Assembly (NCBI GenBank): GCA_001184205.1
Contig: LBMP01000002.1
Location: 1 to 64,000 of the forward strand
Length of the DNA stretch: 64,000 bases
From: Desulfocarbo indianensis
Lineage (GTDB): Bacteria > Desulfobacterota > Desulfarculia > Desulfarculales > Desulfarculaceae
Reading direction: 5' to 3'
Shown piece after piece: positions 61,667 to 64,000 of the stretch (positions are counted from its first letter, which is position 1; the number at the start of each line of letters is the position of its first letter). Made by a program: the position numbers and the translations under genes. The notes beneath the pieces were generated by a model. The model was not told the origin of the DNA, searched no databases, and saw only the letters and a program-made list of their open reading frames with translations.

Positions 61667-62503
61667 TCACCAGCTCCGCGCCCGCTTGACCTGCATGGCG
61701 TCGCGCAGGCCCTCGGCCAGGAGGTTGAAACCCAGCACGCTCAAGGTAACCGCCGCGCCGGGGGCCAGCATGAGCCAGGGGGCCCGCACCAGATACATGC
61801 GCGATTCCTGGAGCATGGCCCCCCATTCCGGGGTGGGGGGCTGGGCGCCCAGGCCCAGATAGCCCAGGCCGGCCATGGCCAGGATGATCCAGGCGGTTTT
61901 CAGGGAGGCCGCCACCAGGATGGGCGGAGCGATCTGGGGCATGATGTAGCGCCGGATGAGGCGCAATCCCCTAACCCCGGAAACCCGGCCCCCCAGCACG
62001 AATTCCTTCTCCTTGGCCCCCAGGGTCAAGCCGCGCGCCAGACGCCCCCACCAGGGCCAACTCGCCCCGGCGATGCCGATCACCAGGCTGGTCAGCGAGG
62101 GCCCCAGGGCCCCGGCCAAAACCAGGGCCAGGAGAAAGCCGGGAAAGGCCAGGGCGATATCCAGCGCCGCCTTGAAAAGCGCTTGCAGCCAGGGCCGCCC
62201 CAGGCCGGCGGCCAGGCCGGCCAGGAGCCCTGCGCCCAGGGCCAAGAGGGAAGCGGCCAGGCTGGCGAAAAGGGAAACCCGCGCCCCGAACAAAACCCGC
62301 GAAAGAACGCAACGCCCCAATTGATCGCTGCCCAGGGGGAAATCCAGGCTGGGGGGATGCAGCCTCTGGGAGAGATCGGTGCGCAGGGGATCGTGGGGGG
62401 CCAGCCAGGGCGCGGCCAGGCCGGCGGCCAGGAGCAGGGCCAGCAGCAATCCGCCCGTGCGGGCCATGGCGCTCTGGCGGAAGGCCTTAGTCACGCCGGC
62501 CAT
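61667..62503 (-). CDS. Peptide/nickel-type ABC transporter permease (DppC-like)
   Basis: 278 aa from the ATG at 62503; the open frame before it overlaps the upstream permease. N-terminal MARTGGLLLALLLAAGLAAPWLAPHDPLRTDLSQRLHPPSLDFPLGSDQLGRCVLSRVLFGARVSL is the OppC_N plus DppC start, and IAGASWPWWGRLARG and VVTLSVLGFNLLAEGLRDAM match the transmembrane EAA-type region. About six membrane segments. It overlaps the DppB-like gene's stop, implying tight coupling. Confidence 0.92.
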   Translation of the reverse strand: MAGVTKAFRQSAMARTGGLLLALLLAAGLAAPWLAPHDPLRTDLSQRLHPPSLDFPLGSDQLGRCVLSRVLFGARVSLFASLAASLLALGAGLLAGLAAGLGRPWLQALFKAALDIALAFPGFLLALVLAGALGPSLTSLVIGIAGASWPWWGRLARGLTLGAKEKEFVLGGRVSGVRGLRLIRRYIMPQIAPPILVAASLKTAWIILAMAGLGYLGLGAQPPTPEWGAMLQESRMYLVRAPWLMLAPGAAVTLSVLGFNLLAEGLRDAMQVKRARSW

Positions 62504-63458
62504 TGCCCTGGTTTCCTTGGCCGCGGGCCAGGCGCGGGTCCAGCCACTGGTGCGCCAGGTCGGCCAATTGAGTGGCCAGGACAAAGACCAGCGCCATGAA
62601 GAGCACCGCGCCCTGCACCAGGGGTATATCGCGGGCCAGGATGGCGTCCACCGCCAGCTTGCCCAGGCCGGGCCAGGAGAATATGGATTCCACGATCACC
62701 GCGCCGCCCAGGAGATGCCCCAGGGAGATGCCCCACATGGTGACCACCGGCGGCAGCGCGTTCTTCAACACGTGCCGTTTAAGCACCGCCCACCTGCTCA
62801 GGCCCTTGGCGTGGGCGAAGCGCACGTAGTCCTGGCCCAGGACCTCCAAGAGGCTGGCCCGCAGCACCCGGCCCTGCATGGCGGCTATGGAAAGGCCGAG
62901 AGTGAGCACCGGCATTATCAAATGATTCAGGCCGCCCCGTCCCATGAGGGGCAATAACCCCCAGTGCAAGGCCAGCAGCATGATGAGCAGGAGGCCCAGC
63001 CAGAAGTTGGGCAGGGAGAGGCTGAGAATGCTCCAGGCCCTAGCCAGGCGGTCCGGCGCGCGGCCCTGATAGACCGCGCCCACCACGCCCAGGGCCGTGG
63101 AGCAGATCACCACGAACCCAAAGGCTGCCAAGGCCAATTCCAGGGTGGCGCCCAGCCTGGCCAGGAGTTCGCCGGCCACCGGTTCCCCGGTTTGCCAGGA
63201 GCGGCCCAGATCGCCCTTCAGCGTCTTGCCCAGCCAGCGGGCATAGCGCAGGGGCACGGCGTCGTCCAGGCCCAGTTCGCGGCGCAGCTCCGCCACGCTT
63301 TCCCGGCTGGGGGCCTCCTGGCGGTCGCGCAGGATTATCTCGGCCGGATCGCCGGGCGCCAGGGCGAACAGGCCGAAGGCGATCAGGGAGACGCCCCACA
63401 GCACCACGGCCAGGTAGGCCAGCCGCTTGAGAATCGAAACCGCGCCCCCCAACCTCAT
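62487..63458 (-). CDS. Peptide/nickel-type ABC transporter permease (DppB-like)
   Basis: 323 aa from the ATG at 63458. LKRLAYLAVVLWGVSLIAFGLFALAPGDPAEIILRDR is the DppB/NikB N-terminus, and AHAKGLSRWAVLKRHVLKNALPPVVTMWGISLGHLLGGAVIVESIFSWPGLGKLAVDAILARDIPLVQGAVLFMALVFV is the conserved core. About six membrane segments. Its start overlaps the stop of the upstream methyltransferase-like gene (ATGA). The substrate-binding protein is not in the window. Confidence 0.93.
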   Translation of the reverse strand: MRLGGAVSILKRLAYLAVVLWGVSLIAFGLFALAPGDPAEIILRDRQEAPSRESVAELRRELGLDDAVPLRYARWLGKTLKGDLGRSWQTGEPVAGELLARLGATLELALAAFGFVVICSTALGVVGAVYQGRAPDRLARAWSILSLSLPNFWLGLLLIMLLALHWGLLPLMGRGGLNHLIMPVLTLGLSIAAMQGRVLRASLLEVLGQDYVRFAHAKGLSRWAVLKRHVLKNALPPVVTMWGISLGHLLGGAVIVESIFSWPGLGKLAVDAILARDIPLVQGAVLFMALVFVLATQLADLAHQWLDPRLARGQGNQGNGRRD

Positions 63459-63998
63459 CGGCCGCTTGCCTTGGCCCAATGGATGAGGGCGGCCGAGGCT
63501 TCCGCCTGTAGATCGATGATGCCCCGGCGCGCATGGGGAGCGAGGGCGTCGTGAATCGCCTGGCGCAGCCCCGGCCCCTTTTTGCCGAAGATGGCGAAGT
63601 AGGCTGCGAAGAATTGGGCGGCCTTGCCGGCCTCCAGGTTGAGATTGGCTTGCCAAGAAAGGTGCAGCAGGTTGGGCCGGCGGCCGCTGGCCAGCAGATA
63701 GCCCATGGCGCAGGGCAGGTTGAAGCTGTGGCCGGGCAGGGGCGTTTCCATCACCCGCTCCCATATGCGCCGGCGGATGGGGAAGACCTCCCCGCCGGTT
63801 CCCACCACCAAGGCGCAAGCTTCCGCGGGCATGCTTTCCAGGCGCTCTATGCCCTGCGGCGTGCAGGCGGGCGGGAAAAAGGCCGCCAGCGCCAGGTCGT
63901 GCTTGTCTTCCGGCCTTATGGCCAGCCAGTCTCCCTGCTGGGCGCTGATCTGATCCAGCCCGGCCTGGGCGGCGCGGCGCTCCAGCTCGGCCAGCATG
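63455..63998 (-). CDS. Probable SAM-dependent methyltransferase, C-terminal part (5' truncated by window)
   Basis: About 180 residues in an open frame that reaches the window end. An ATG codon at 63997 is unlikely to be the true start. GDWLAIRPEDKHDLALAAFFPPACTPQGIERLESMPAEACALVVGTGGE looks like the second half of a class I methyltransferase fold, followed by a helical region (NLPCAMGYLLASGRRPNLLHLSWQANLNLEAGKAAQFFAAYFAIFGKKG). The family call is from pattern only. It is coupled (ATGA) to the DppB-like gene, so it belongs to the same operon. Confidence 0.45.
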   Translation of the reverse strand, partial: MLAELERRAAQAGLDQISAQQGDWLAIRPEDKHDLALAAFFPPACTPQGIERLESMPAEACALVVGTGGEVFPIRRRIWERVMETPLPGHSFNLPCAMGYLLASGRRPNLLHLSWQANLNLEAGKAAQFFAAYFAIFGKKGPGLRQAIHDALAPHARRGIIDLQAEASAALIHWAKASGR

Positions 63999-64000
63999 CC

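Overview
This 64 kb window is GC-rich chromosomal DNA with very dense coding on both strands. Core genes at the left end (dnaX 3' end, ybaB, recR, argJ, secA) sit next to large two-component systems, a TauE/SafE-type permease, a lactate permease, a TRAP transporter and TPR-rich envelope genes. This mix resembles a sulfate-reducing deltaproteobacterium (Desulfobacterota; something like Desulfarculales). That placement is an inference from gene content and base composition, not from a marker-gene search.

Layout. (a) 1-5.7 kb: dnaX-ybaB-recR on the + strand, convergent with argJ and secA on the - strand. (b) 6-15.7 kb: envelope and lipid-type genes: a secreted protein, a patatin-like lipase, a periplasmic sensor-like protein, a GNAT enzyme, an SDR/DUF2867 oxidoreductase, a PHP-glycosyltransferase fusion and a flippase-like membrane protein. 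(c) 16.3-29.2 kb: a 12-gene + strand signalling island. It has four histidine kinases (two membrane dCache kinases and two soluble REC-kinases), five single-domain response regulators, a TauE/SafE permease, an unknown two-TM protein, and a PEP-synthase-like protein that keeps the ATP-grasp and phosphohistidine domains but has no recognisable PEP/pyruvate barrel. No receiver is fused to an output domain. (d) 29.3-31.8 kb: lactate permease, a 56-residue membrane protein and a GntR/FCD regulator, with a GntR-type operator overlapping a good sigma-70 promoter. (e) 31.8-35.1 kb: an RsbU-type phosphatase sensor divergent from a STAS anti-anti-sigma protein. (f) 35.2-45 kb: a putative synthase-dependent exopolysaccharide locus (two TPR proteins, a TPR/outer-membrane barrel protein, a processive GT2 synthase, a secreted GH26 hydrolase, a convergent PilZ protein), followed by a GH13 enzyme. 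(g) 45-50.9 kb: ACT protein, DctP-DctQ-DctM TRAP transporter, aminotransferase and M20 amidohydrolase. (h) 51-59.6 kb: an FGE-fold lipoprotein-like protein, a MITE-like element, a hybrid kinase, a chemoreceptor and a NarX/NarL-like pair. (i) 60-64 kb: a peptide/nickel-type ABC transporter operon preceded by the end of a probable methyltransferase gene.

The two most interesting regions are the receiver-only phosphorelay ending in a truncated PEP-synthase-like protein, and the exopolysaccharide locus whose hydrolase is GH26 (mannanase-type). No rRNA, tRNA, CRISPR array, prophage or complete insertion sequence was recognised.
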